The position numbers were made by a program, and so were the translations under genes. Under the pieces are notes generated by a model that was not told where the DNA came from, made no database searches, and saw only the letters and a program-made list of their open reading frames with translations. A DNA stretch of 64,000 bases from Coprobacter secundus (lineage in GTDB: Bacteria; Bacteroidota; Bacteroidia; Bacteroidales; Coprobacteraceae), in contig JTDA01000002.1 of NCBI GenBank assembly GCA_000803105.1, positions 310,001 through 374,000 of the forward strand, in the 5' to 3' direction. Positions 45,007-53,322 of this stretch are shown piece after piece; the stretch's first letter is position 1, and every line of letters starts with the position of its first letter.

Positions 45007-45014
45007 TATCTTTG
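45007..45014 (+). promoter_or_regulatory. -7 box of the queuosine operon
   Basis: TATCTTTG matches TAnnTTTG. The expected transcript start (about 45020) coincides with the first base of the riboswitch P1 stem. Confidence 0.65.
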
Positions 45015-45020
45015 CGCCCC

Positions 45021-45051
45021 CGTGTGCTTGTCAAACCACGTTAAAAACAAG
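45021..45051 (+). ncRNA. Candidate class I preQ1 riboswitch
   Basis: The leader of yhhQ folds as a small H-type pseudoknot. P1 is CGTG (45021-45024) with CACG (45037-45040). P2 is CTTG (45027-45030) in the loop with CAAG (45048-45051) in the tail, extendable by T45031-A45047. The P1 3' side is preceded by AAC and followed by TTAAAA, as in the well-known Thermoanaerobacter tengcongensis preQ1-I aptamer; C45036 would be the preQ1-reading cytosine. The 3' strand of P2 ends six bases before the ATG at 45058, which suggests control of translation initiation. The next two genes are a queuosine precursor transporter and QueF, the enzyme that makes preQ1, so the ligand fits. Confidence 0.78.
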
Positions 45052-45057
45052 ATTATT

Positions 45058-45738
45058 ATGAAACAAACCGTCAGTTTACCCTTTATGGCCTTAGGCATAC
45101 TTTTCTGTGTATGCCTTATTATTTCCAACATTCTGGAAGTTAAAATGATTGAAATCGGAGGCATCACTGCAACTGCAGGACTTATCGTATTCCCTATTTC
45201 TTACATAATAAATGACTGCATTGCAGAAGTGTGGGGATACCGAAAAGCTCGTCTGATCATTTGGGCAGGATTTGCAATGAATTTTTTGGCCGTTGCATTT
45301 TTTCAATTGGCTATCTTACTGCCTTCGGCCAAATTCTGGGACGGACAAACTGCATTCGTATCAATCTTCACGGCAACGCCTCGTATAGCTATAGCCAGTT
45401 TAATTGCATTTTTGATCGGCTCATTTTTAAACGCATATATAATGAGTAAAATGAAAATAGCAAGTAATGGAAAAAGATTCTCATTACGAGCAATAGTCTC
45501 TACCTTAGTAGGAGAAAGTGCTGATTCTCTACTTTTCTTTCCTATTGCCTTTGCTGGTATAGTTCCGATTAAAGAATTATTTATCCTTATCATTACTCAA
45601 GCAATACTTAAATCTGTATATGAAATTCTAATATTACCAGTAACCATAAAAGTTGTACGATATATCAAGAAAATAGACGGTAGCGACGTTTATGATACCA
45701 ACATCTCATACAATATTCTCAAAATAAAAGAAGTGTAA
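45058..45738 (+). CDS. yhhQ: Queuosine precursor transporter (YhhQ/VUT family)
   Basis: A 226-residue membrane protein with about six helices that imports a 7-deazaguanine precursor (preQ0 or preQ1). COG1738 features are ISNILEVKMIEIGG, ISYIINDCIAEVWGYRKAR, and VGESADSLLFFPIAFAG. The frame is open for 18 more codons upstream, but these overlap the -7 box and the riboswitch, so the ATG at 45058 is the start. It is 13 bp before queF. Confidence 0.93.
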   Translation: MKQTVSLPFMALGILFCVCLIISNILEVKMIEIGGITATAGLIVFPISYIINDCIAEVWGYRKARLIIWAGFAMNFLAVAFFQLAILLPSAKFWDGQTAFVSIFTATPRIAIASLIAFLIGSFLNAYIMSKMKIASNGKRFSLRAIVSTLVGESADSLLFFPIAFAGIVPIKELFILIITQAILKSVYEILILPVTIKVVRYIKKIDGSDVYDTNISYNILKIKEV

Positions 45739-45751
45739 CAAATTATATATA

Positions 45752-46198
45752 ATGAAACAAAATGAATTAACCCTATTAGGAGGGAAAACCGAGTATAAAC
45801 AAGAATATTCACCTGAAGTCTTAGAATCTTTCAACAACAAACATCCTGAGAACGACTATTGGGTGCGTTTTAATTGTCCTGAATTTACAAGCCTTTGTCC
45901 AATTACCGGCCAGCCGGACTTTGCAACTATACAAATCGATTATATTCCTAATATAAAGATGGTAGAAAGCAAAAGTTTAAAATTGTACCTATTCAGCTTT
46001 CGTAATCATGGGGCTTTCCATGAAGATTGTGTAAATATAATTATGAAAGATCTTATCAAGCTAATGGCTCCTAAATATATAGAAATTACCGGATTTTTTA
46101 CTCCCCGAGGAGGTATAAGTATACACCCTTATTGTAATTATGGCCAACCAGGAACAGAATATGAGGATTTAGCCAAACAACGTTTATTTAATCATTGA
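45752..46198 (+). CDS. queF: NADPH-dependent 7-cyano-7-deazaguanine reductase (QueF type I)
   Basis: A 148-residue enzyme that reduces preQ0 to preQ1 in queuosine biosynthesis. The catalytic Cys49 is in TSLCPITGQPDFA with the partner Asp56. The QueF motif ESKSLKLY (72-79) binds NADPH. The length fits the single-domain type I form. It forms an operon with yhhQ under the candidate preQ1 riboswitch. queC, often part of this operon in Bacteroidales, is absent from the window. Confidence 0.96.
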   Translation: MKQNELTLLGGKTEYKQEYSPEVLESFNNKHPENDYWVRFNCPEFTSLCPITGQPDFATIQIDYIPNIKMVESKSLKLYLFSFRNHGAFHEDCVNIIMKDLIKLMAPKYIEITGFFTPRGGISIHPYCNYGQPGTEYEDLAKQRLFNH

Positions 46199-46219
46199 TA
46201 AACTAATTATCTTAAATTT

Positions 46220-46263
46220 GAAATAGGTTAAAGACAACTCTAATTTTATCTTCAACCTATTTC
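46220..46263. terminator. Hairpin between converging queF and type IX cargo gene
   Basis: Fifteen-base arms (GAAATAGGTTAAAGA and TCTTCAACCTATTTC) pair with one mismatch around a 14-base loop. Flanking T-runs are weak, so termination strength is uncertain. Confidence 0.5.
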
Positions 46264-46277
46264 ATATCTAATAAATT

Positions 46278-49217
46278 CTATTTTCGAATTATTATTTTCC
46301 GATTTATAACTTGATTATCAAGAAGAATTTGTAAAAAATAAATACCTGAATCAACATTGGAAACATCTAATCTTCCCTTATCAAAAGTATAAAACCGACG
46401 GCTCATTACAATACTTCCAGAAGAAGAAAGTAAATTTACAGTATAATTGTTTTGTGCCATTTGTCCATCAAAAACAATCTCTGTTGTTGCAGGATTCGGA
46501 TATACTCTAAATAGTTTATCCAATTCAATACTCTCCAATGAAGAAGGTAAAGCCTCTCCTCCAAAAGAAAACTCTCCAATATTATTCGTTGCATCACACT
46601 CTTTTCCCAAGTTCATGTAATTTACGTCTACTTGCAATTTATAATTCCCGGAAATATAAGTCCACATCTCCGTCGAAGGATCTACTGTCATCAAAACAGA
46701 TTCTCCGCCCACCAAATCTTTTTCATAAGCAACAGAATATGCTGTATATAAAAGTTCATCAGTATCTGCATCATAAAGTCTAAAACGGACTTTACAGCGA
46801 GTAGGATCACTCGGGCGACGATTGGTCACCTCTCCTCGTTCAATATTCTGAACCCAAACCTGAAATTGAATCGGTTCACCTTCTCTTACCAATTCAGGAG
46901 CAAAAGACAAACCATCTTTATTAAGTACTTGTATTTTATATGGATACAAATCTCCCAAACGAGTCATCGAAGCACTCATACTATTAATCTTGTAATGAAC
47001 AACTTTGGCATAAGCATTTTCTTCTGCTAGAATCTCATATGTTCCATCTATATTTTTACGAGCATTCATCGCATATGTAAAATCAGTCCAACCACTTTTA
47101 CCTTCCACTACATCTGTAGGTCCCAATTGTCCAGCATAATCTCCTGTAAAACGATTATACAAATTTATTTTTCCTCCTTGCTGTTGTTGAGTAAATATAT
47201 AATCTCCAGCAAAAGCTAAACATTTGGCATCTTCTCCCGTAAATTTTCCTGAAGCATCCTTTACAGCAAAAGGAATATCAATCTTTAACGTATACTCCCA
47301 GGTTTCCGGATTTATCTTATCTAAAAGTTTTTCTTTTACTTTGTCATATACAAGAATTGTTGTTCCGACCTGCCCCCAAAGGCTTGGTTCATCCCAAGGT
47401 CTTTCGGTCGTATAACATCCTATAATCAACTCATCTCTATCGATATCATACAATACACGACTTACATCTGTTATAAAAGATGGTAACATATATGTCTCTT
47501 CTGTAGCATATTGTAAAACACCATTAGAATCTTCACCTTGTACTTTCCACAAACGAAACGAACAAAGTCCATTAATTTTATTCCGGTCAGCTACCCATAA
47601 ATTACCATTTTTATCCACATATTGCGAAAACGTATTGGCTACTTTCGAATACGTTATTTCATTCGACTGAGGCTGTCCATCCCCATTTTTATCATTCCAA
47701 AAGGAAAATTCATCAACAAGAACTTTCATAAAAGGGACTGCAATATAACCATAATTATCTGGATCAAAACGATAGCCTGCTAATCCCGTAGAATACATAT
47801 TACTAACAAAAATATAATCCTTTCCTTTTATCTTTCTTTTAAATACTCCAGTTTTTAATGGATAAGGAGGATTCGGTTCCAATCTCATATCCTTTGGAAA
47901 AGCAAAAGGATCTACTGTGGTAGCGATGAACTTATCTATACGGCAACCGTTTTTCGAATAGTCTATATCATAAATCCGTTCCGTACAATATACTCGATTC
48001 AATTGCGTTTGATCAAAATCTGCAGTAGCAGTAAATACTAATCCTTCTTGTTTCCACAATAATTCTTTGGTTGCTTCTTTATATGCACAAAGTGTAGCTC
48101 CACTCGAATTTACAAACATATTAGAAATATAAATATTTCCATTATCATCAACTCCTACACCGGTAGGCCCTTCAAATCTCAAAGGTCCAGCTTCTCCTTG
48201 CTTATAATTCCCACTTTTTGCTAAAATACCACCTTTTTCTCCAAATGTTGAAGATAATTCTGGAGCTTTATAAATATTCGTGTAAATCAAAATATTCAAA
48301 TCTTTTCCACTATTCGCCATTAGTATCCGCTCTTTTCCACTTTTTGTATCGACAGAAAAAGATCTTATATCCGTGCCTTCTGGCAAAGTAATCACAGACC
48401 GCTCAAGAATGGTCCCATTCATCAAATTATAAGGTACAATTTTATTCCCTTCTTTCATCCAAACATATCCTTTTTTATCTGCATACAAATAACCTGCGTT
48501 ATTTACCTTGAAACGACGAAGAGGAACATCTGACATTGTTTCTTTATCATATACAAGTAAAGAATCTGACATTTCAGAAACTGTCGGATCTTTCGGCAGA
48601 GAAACAATTAAATATTTATCTGTTACAGCAATACCCGTCGCTTGACGGTTTTCTTCTTCTGCAATAAATAACATATTCCCTCCTGGTCCATATCCACAAG
48701 GGAAACTCGCTTCTAATCCAGTTTCTGCATCATATCTATGTATCACTTGCCATTCCACTCCATTTGTTTTAGGAGGAAATTTCCTTCTTCCATTTCCATT
48801 TAACTCATCATTTCCCCCACTTCTCCCATTAAATCGCATTAATTGGTAAATATATTTATCATCCATTGTTACTTCTTTACCTGAATTTCGCCCGTAACTT
48901 CCTGTACCTGAATTTTGGGGGATGCATATAATTTGATTATTTTTAAATACTCCAACGTTTGTTCCTCCTTCATCCCAGCCACATATCGTTACAACTCTTC
49001 CATCCGGATGCACATAAATACTTGTTATACTATGAGGAACATGAGTTTTAGGTACTCCTCCTGTATTGGCGATCCAAGAATTCGAATAATCGTCTAAAGA
49101 ACCGCAAAAACACGAATTAGGATACACTGAAATTTGAGCTAAAAGTCCGGCACTTTCAGAGAATAATGCTACAGACAAAATAGCTATAACATAAACATAT
49201 TTTTTATAATATCTCAT
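46278..49217 (-). CDS. Large secreted beta-propeller protein with type IX sorting domain
   Basis: A 979-residue protein. A signal peptide ends near GLLAQ. Most of the mature part is NHL/propeller-like repeats (ITSIYVHPDGRVVTICG, GPTGVGVDDNGNIYISNMF, YVDKNGNLWVADRN). A calcium-binding-like stretch is DKNGDGQPQSNE. Residues about 775-880 form an Ig/CARDB-like domain (VREGEPIQFQVWVQN, KECDATNNIGEF). The last 75 residues are a Por/type IX sorting domain (LFRVYPNPATTEIVF, then GIYFLQI and a basic RKIIIRK end). It should be exported through T9SS and attached to the surface. No catalytic family is recognised. It follows the BspA-like gene in the same direction. Confidence 0.85.
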   Translation of the reverse strand: MRYYKKYVYVIAILSVALFSESAGLLAQISVYPNSCFCGSLDDYSNSWIANTGGVPKTHVPHSITSIYVHPDGRVVTICGWDEGGTNVGVFKNNQIICIPQNSGTGSYGRNSGKEVTMDDKYIYQLMRFNGRSGGNDELNGNGRRKFPPKTNGVEWQVIHRYDAETGLEASFPCGYGPGGNMLFIAEEENRQATGIAVTDKYLIVSLPKDPTVSEMSDSLLVYDKETMSDVPLRRFKVNNAGYLYADKKGYVWMKEGNKIVPYNLMNGTILERSVITLPEGTDIRSFSVDTKSGKERILMANSGKDLNILIYTNIYKAPELSSTFGEKGGILAKSGNYKQGEAGPLRFEGPTGVGVDDNGNIYISNMFVNSSGATLCAYKEATKELLWKQEGLVFTATADFDQTQLNRVYCTERIYDIDYSKNGCRIDKFIATTVDPFAFPKDMRLEPNPPYPLKTGVFKRKIKGKDYIFVSNMYSTGLAGYRFDPDNYGYIAVPFMKVLVDEFSFWNDKNGDGQPQSNEITYSKVANTFSQYVDKNGNLWVADRNKINGLCSFRLWKVQGEDSNGVLQYATEETYMLPSFITDVSRVLYDIDRDELIIGCYTTERPWDEPSLWGQVGTTILVYDKVKEKLLDKINPETWEYTLKIDIPFAVKDASGKFTGEDAKCLAFAGDYIFTQQQQGGKINLYNRFTGDYAGQLGPTDVVEGKSGWTDFTYAMNARKNIDGTYEILAEENAYAKVVHYKINSMSASMTRLGDLYPYKIQVLNKDGLSFAPELVREGEPIQFQVWVQNIERGEVTNRRPSDPTRCKVRFRLYDADTDELLYTAYSVAYEKDLVGGESVLMTVDPSTEMWTYISGNYKLQVDVNYMNLGKECDATNNIGEFSFGGEALPSSLESIELDKLFRVYPNPATTEIVFDGQMAQNNYTVNLLSSSGSIVMSRRFYTFDKGRLDVSNVDSGIYFLQILLDNQVINRKIIIRK

Positions 49218-49239
49218 ATACTTACAAATATTAAAGAGG

Positions 49240-49272
49240 AGCGGATTAATTTCCTAAATAAATCAATCCGCT
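49240..49272 (-). terminator. Hairpin between the two type IX cargo genes
   Basis: Thirteen-base arms (AGCGGATTAATTT and its near-complement) pair with one mismatch around a 7-base loop, just past the stop of the BspA-like gene. On the minus strand the following bases are CCTCTTTAATATTTG, so it is a weak terminator that may reduce readthrough. Confidence 0.5.
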
Positions 49273-49283
49273 ATCCTACACTT

Positions 49284-51446
49284 TTACTTTTTAATGAATA
49301 ATTCTGATTTGCCTTTTACTTTGATTATATAAGTTCCGGCTGATAAATGCGCGACAGAAATAAATTCACCATGATAAGATTGTACATTCTTCAACAATTT
49401 TCCTGATAAGTCATAAATAGAAAAATTCTCTACTTCTCCCAAAATTTGAAAACTCTCTGATACTGGATTAGGATATATCTTAATTTGAGGTGCAGAAATT
49501 TCTTCGACCCCTGAAACCAATTCAAAATTAGCAGTAATATTCACATCACTTTCAGGCATTAAAAATGTTGTTATCTTGTTATTCACATCTTCAAAAACTA
49601 CTCCGACTGTTTTTGTTGACCAATTTACAAACTTCTGATTATCTCTTTCGTCCGCAACAACAGTTACTTTTGTCCCTGGAGCCACATCTAAAACCGGATT
49701 ATCACCAACAAATGCTTGGCCTCCAATAATATCTATCATATATAACATCTCATAAACAGCTTTAATTGTTACTGGACCATCAATCATCACAAAAGTAGTT
49801 ACCCTCGCATTCGGATCATCTATGACAAGACCATCCCCTTCCACAATCTCCCATTTCTTAAATGTCTTGCCTTCTTTCGAAGATGGTGCTTCTATTTCAA
49901 CAACGCTGCCAATAGCAGCTACACCTGAAGGAGTTATAGCATCAACAATAGTATACGCCTTCGTAGCAGCAAATACAGCAGTAACAGTAACATCTGTATC
50001 CGGCATCGTAAAAGAGGTATTTTTATTATTTATATTGGTAAATGTAACTTGAGGATCAGATTCCCATTTTGAAAATGCCATACCTTCTTCTGATGGGGTA
50101 TTTGCCAGAACTTCAACTCGATATCCTGGAACAGCAACATTTTGAGATGCAGTACCACCTACAACACTTACTATACGATATGCAACAAACTGATCATCAT
50201 AAAAACCCTGAACATCGTTTTTTATTCCTGACTCACTATAATTCCTATCCCACCAAGAGCTTTTATACGCATCCAACGACTTTTCCGGTACTCCCACTTT
50301 TGTATCGACAGGTAATCCTCTAAAATTTGAACTACCCATACAAACTTCTCCTCCTTGAGGTGTACGATCTACTTTAACAAATCCAGGAGGTATTACTGCT
50401 TTACATACTATTTGGACCAAACTTGCACAATTAGCAAAACACTCCCCTCCGATCTGTGTCAGCGTAGATGGCAATTCTACATATTCGAGATCCGATGTTC
50501 CACTCTCCGTTTTAAATAAACCAGCTCCAAGAGTTTCCACACCTTCCGTAAAAATAATCCGCTTCAACTTATCAGCTTTTTTAAAAAAGCCATCACCCAC
50601 ATTCTTTATTTCTGAACCGTCAATAGACAAACTTTCAACTTTATTTCCTGCTGGAAAAATCATTAGCTCATGCGTCTGCTTATTATATAACATACCAGAC
50701 ATTGATCCATATAGAGGATTATCCTCAGAGACATAAAAATTTTCTAAATTGATATTTCCATCTACATCTCTATAATTTTTATCTGCAAAAGTTGTAAAAC
50801 TAGCAGGAAAAGTTATTGATTTTAAATTGTCATTATTTCCCATAGAATATGCTCCAGAAAATTTTACAACGCCTTCAGGTATTTCAAAATCCGCATCTGT
50901 TTTTCCCGATGGATAAAGGGCCAACTCTGTACCATCCTTACTATAAACAACCCCATCCACACTTTTCAATGTCGTATTTGCAACATCGACAATCACCTCT
51001 GTCAGACTCTTACATTTATCAAAACGACTTCTCATATTCCCTGTTCCATTAACAGTAGCAGGGATATATATCTGTTTCATAGCACATTCGGTAAAAGCCC
51101 CACCTGCAATATTTTTCGTATTACCAGGTAATTTAAAAATTTCAATAATTTTGTTTTTTTGCAAATTGGCAGGCATGAGCTGATTCTCTGTCGTTGCACT
51201 TGAAAGGTCTACAATCTTAACTGATGACATTTCATTAATAATATCAAAATCTGCAACAGTTAGATCCGCACCATTCGTCGTAACAATTAATTCTGTGAGA
51301 CTTTGTAAATCTTCTTCTGACAATAAATCACTTAAATGAGCACTTGCCGTTACTTCCACCTCCTTTGATTGAACAATTAATACTGCACCTAAACATAGGA
51401 CTGAGGTCATTAATAAACGTCTATAAGACGTAAACAAATTTTTCAT
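49284..51446 (-). CDS. BspA-like leucine-rich repeat protein with InlB-type repeats and type IX sorting domain
   Basis: A 720-residue secreted protein. After a signal peptide come Treponema/BspA-type leucine-rich repeats at about 30-390 (KIIEIFKLPGNTKNIAGGAF, SITFPASFTTFAD, YVELPSTLTQIGGECFANC). Three repeats of about 75 residues follow (about 425-650), each with a FxKW core and a TxFxMPDxDVTxxAxF end, as in divergent InlB B-repeats. The last 65 residues are a T9SS sorting domain (IKIYPNPVSESFQI, GTYIIKVKGKSELFIKK). LRR proteins of this kind are often adhesins. The partner is unknown. Confidence 0.88.
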   Translation of the reverse strand: MKNLFTSYRRLLMTSVLCLGAVLIVQSKEVEVTASAHLSDLLSEEDLQSLTELIVTTNGADLTVADFDIINEMSSVKIVDLSSATTENQLMPANLQKNKIIEIFKLPGNTKNIAGGAFTECAMKQIYIPATVNGTGNMRSRFDKCKSLTEVIVDVANTTLKSVDGVVYSKDGTELALYPSGKTDADFEIPEGVVKFSGAYSMGNNDNLKSITFPASFTTFADKNYRDVDGNINLENFYVSEDNPLYGSMSGMLYNKQTHELMIFPAGNKVESLSIDGSEIKNVGDGFFKKADKLKRIIFTEGVETLGAGLFKTESGTSDLEYVELPSTLTQIGGECFANCASLVQIVCKAVIPPGFVKVDRTPQGGEVCMGSSNFRGLPVDTKVGVPEKSLDAYKSSWWDRNYSESGIKNDVQGFYDDQFVAYRIVSVVGGTASQNVAVPGYRVEVLANTPSEEGMAFSKWESDPQVTFTNINNKNTSFTMPDTDVTVTAVFAATKAYTIVDAITPSGVAAIGSVVEIEAPSSKEGKTFKKWEIVEGDGLVIDDPNARVTTFVMIDGPVTIKAVYEMLYMIDIIGGQAFVGDNPVLDVAPGTKVTVVADERDNQKFVNWSTKTVGVVFEDVNNKITTFLMPESDVNITANFELVSGVEEISAPQIKIYPNPVSESFQILGEVENFSIYDLSGKLLKNVQSYHGEFISVAHLSAGTYIIKVKGKSELFIKK

Positions 51447-51504
51447 AATGCTTTTTAGATAAAAGATTAATAACTAAATAAAATTAGCCGATTTTCGGTT
51501 GACA

Positions 51505-51512
51505 CAAAGCTA
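51505..51512 (-). promoter_or_regulatory. -7 box of the BspA-like gene
   Basis: The minus strand reads TAGCTTTG, matching TAnnTTTG, about 60 bases before the ATG. Confidence 0.55.
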
Positions 51513-51650
51513 TACTCATTTATGTGCACCCTAGATATTAAAACGCCGACAAACAGATTACAAAACTCTAATAAAGCACTAACAAAAGGATTGTCGCCCA
51601 CTATTTATCTATAAATTACAAAAGAATTATCAAAATATAAAAATACCAGT

Positions 51651-53021
51651 CTACTCTTCGTTTTGATTTTTCTCAAAATCGTTTTCATATATCAGTTGAT
51701 TTTTACTATCATACAATTTTACATAATCAACAGCACCACACCCTTTAAACCTCAAAGTAATTTCATTTGCTTTGCCTAAACTATTTTCATAAACAGTATT
51801 TAAAATAGGTTCATCGTCAAAATAGAACGTAGTTTCTCGGTTAACTACTTGAATACGCATAATATGCCAATCAGATGTATCAAAATTATATTTCCTAAAA
51901 TCATATTTATCTCCAGTAATTGTTTTCTCTCCACTGATGAATTTTATATATGAATAACAATTTTGATTAATAGAAAAGCCATGTAGTCCCGTATCAGAAA
52001 AAACATACATCATAGCGTCATAGCAGGGTATTCCATGGTCTTCTTTTGAATTTCTTACACGAGCCTCAACCATAAAATTATCTCCATCAACTAATCCCTC
52101 TTTATAATAAGTATAACTGACGAATAGCTTATCAGTCAAAATATTTTTAGGGATATCTTGAATCGGCATACTAATATATCCTTTCCCCGTATATACATCA
52201 TTAAAAGACCGTGTACAAAAAAAATCTTGTCTCTCTTCTCGAACATAAGAAGACCAACCAGATGTACGAGTTTCAATACGAATCGTTTTCAATGTCCGGT
52301 TTCCATATTTCAAATAGCAGAGACTTTTACCAACATATATATAAGTCATATAAGCTACATTCATATTTTTCTCTAACGGTTTTCGAATAGTATCTCCATT
52401 TGACTCTTCATATATTACATAAATACTATCAAAAAGAGATTCCGGAATGCTATACTCGAACTTCACGGTAAGAGGTGACGTACCTTTTGTTTGAACCGCC
52501 TCAAATCTTATTCTGGATATCAAATATTCTTTATACCATTTTACAATACCACTATAAAATGTAACACCCACAATAAATAATAAAATAGCTATAATCCCAA
52601 TATATAGAGAATAAGAACCTACCTTTCTCCTTAACCATTTATTCCGACTTTTCTTTTTATCATTAGAAGTCTCTTCCTCATCAATAACATCTTTTTTTAT
52701 TTTAGCAACTTTATTATTTCCATCAAAACTTTCCGAGACATTTACGACCTTCTTCGTTTTTTTCATTACGAAATCAGAATAACTCTCATATCCTAGAAAA
52801 ATACATAAGGCATTTTTTGTCGCTAATTGCGGGCTCGAAGTTTGTTGCTGAAAAAAACGTCTTAGGGTGTTAGCATTTATTCTTATTCGTGATGACCCAT
52901 AAATTAGATCCTCCAACATCTTAAACTCTGTCAATGTCCAAGTATCCGAACGGCCCCACTCTTGTAAACGAATATTATATTCATCAATAATTTCTTTTAC
53001 ATAATCCCTTTCTGACGTCAT
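51651..53021 (-). CDS. Membrane-spanning regulator-like protein: HTH-like domain, one TM helix, outer lectin-like domain
   Basis: A 456-residue protein from the chosen start MTSERDYVKEI. Residues about 25-90 carry INANTLRRFFQ and ALCIFLGYESYSDF, a small domain seen at the N terminus of many Bacteroidota regulators and likely DNA-binding. A Lys/Glu-rich linker leads to one membrane helix (about 138-160, YIGIIAILLFIVGVTFY). Outside follow a PKD/Ig-like segment (KGTSPLTVKFEYSIP) and, at about 260-455, a concanavalin-like fold (DTSDWHIMRIQVVNRETTFYF, RFKGCGAVDYVKLYD). The promoter matches consensus and fixes the start. It is divergent from susC, so it could sense a glycan and control the locus. 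The family is uncharacterised and the function is inferred. Confidence 0.72.
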   Translation of the reverse strand: MTSERDYVKEIIDEYNIRLQEWGRSDTWTLTEFKMLEDLIYGSSRIRINANTLRRFFQQQTSSPQLATKNALCIFLGYESYSDFVMKKTKKVVNVSESFDGNNKVAKIKKDVIDEEETSNDKKKSRNKWLRRKVGSYSLYIGIIAILLFIVGVTFYSGIVKWYKEYLISRIRFEAVQTKGTSPLTVKFEYSIPESLFDSIYVIYEESNGDTIRKPLEKNMNVAYMTYIYVGKSLCYLKYGNRTLKTIRIETRTSGWSSYVREERQDFFCTRSFNDVYTGKGYISMPIQDIPKNILTDKLFVSYTYYKEGLVDGDNFMVEARVRNSKEDHGIPCYDAMMYVFSDTGLHGFSINQNCYSYIKFISGEKTITGDKYDFRKYNFDTSDWHIMRIQVVNRETTFYFDDEPILNTVYENSLGKANEITLRFKGCGAVDYVKLYDSKNQLIYENDFEKNQNEE

Positions 53022-53072
53022 ATTATATATATTAATAATAGCAAAAAATGAAGAAATAACACTCTTCTGTAA

Positions 53073-53103
53073 CAAAGATATTCAAAATAAAACAATATAC
53101 AAA
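53073..53103 (-). promoter_or_regulatory. Promoter of the membrane regulator-like gene
   Basis: The minus strand reads TTTG (53100-53103), a 19-base spacer, and TATCTTTG (53073-53080). This is a full match to the Bacteroidota consensus. The leader is about 45 bases. Confidence 0.8.
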
Positions 53104-53277
53104 TATATGTTACGTTCGATTTTTTCTTAAAGGGAATAAATATTTTACATATCATAACAATTTTTTTTGTAAAACAAATGGCTAAAAAAATACTACAAAA
53201 ACACTTTTTATGCAGTTTGTAAGAGGTTTGTATTCGTTTTGTATTTCTTTTCTTCCTGCTTATTATTATCATGAATC

Positions 53278-53285
53278 TAAATTTG
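53278..53285 (+). promoter_or_regulatory. -7 box of the SusCD operon
   Basis: TAAATTTG matches TAnnTTTG, 38 bases before susC. No TTTG is seen at 19-21 bases upstream, which would fit an activator-dependent promoter. Confidence 0.5.
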
Positions 53286-53322
53286 TAAACAAAAAAACGA
53301 ACATTGACCCTAATAAAATATT

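Noticed and set aside
45004..45057. Upstream extension of yhhQ by 18 codons
   Set aside because: It overlaps the -7 box and the riboswitch and has no similarity to the transporter N terminus; the ATG at 45058 fits better.
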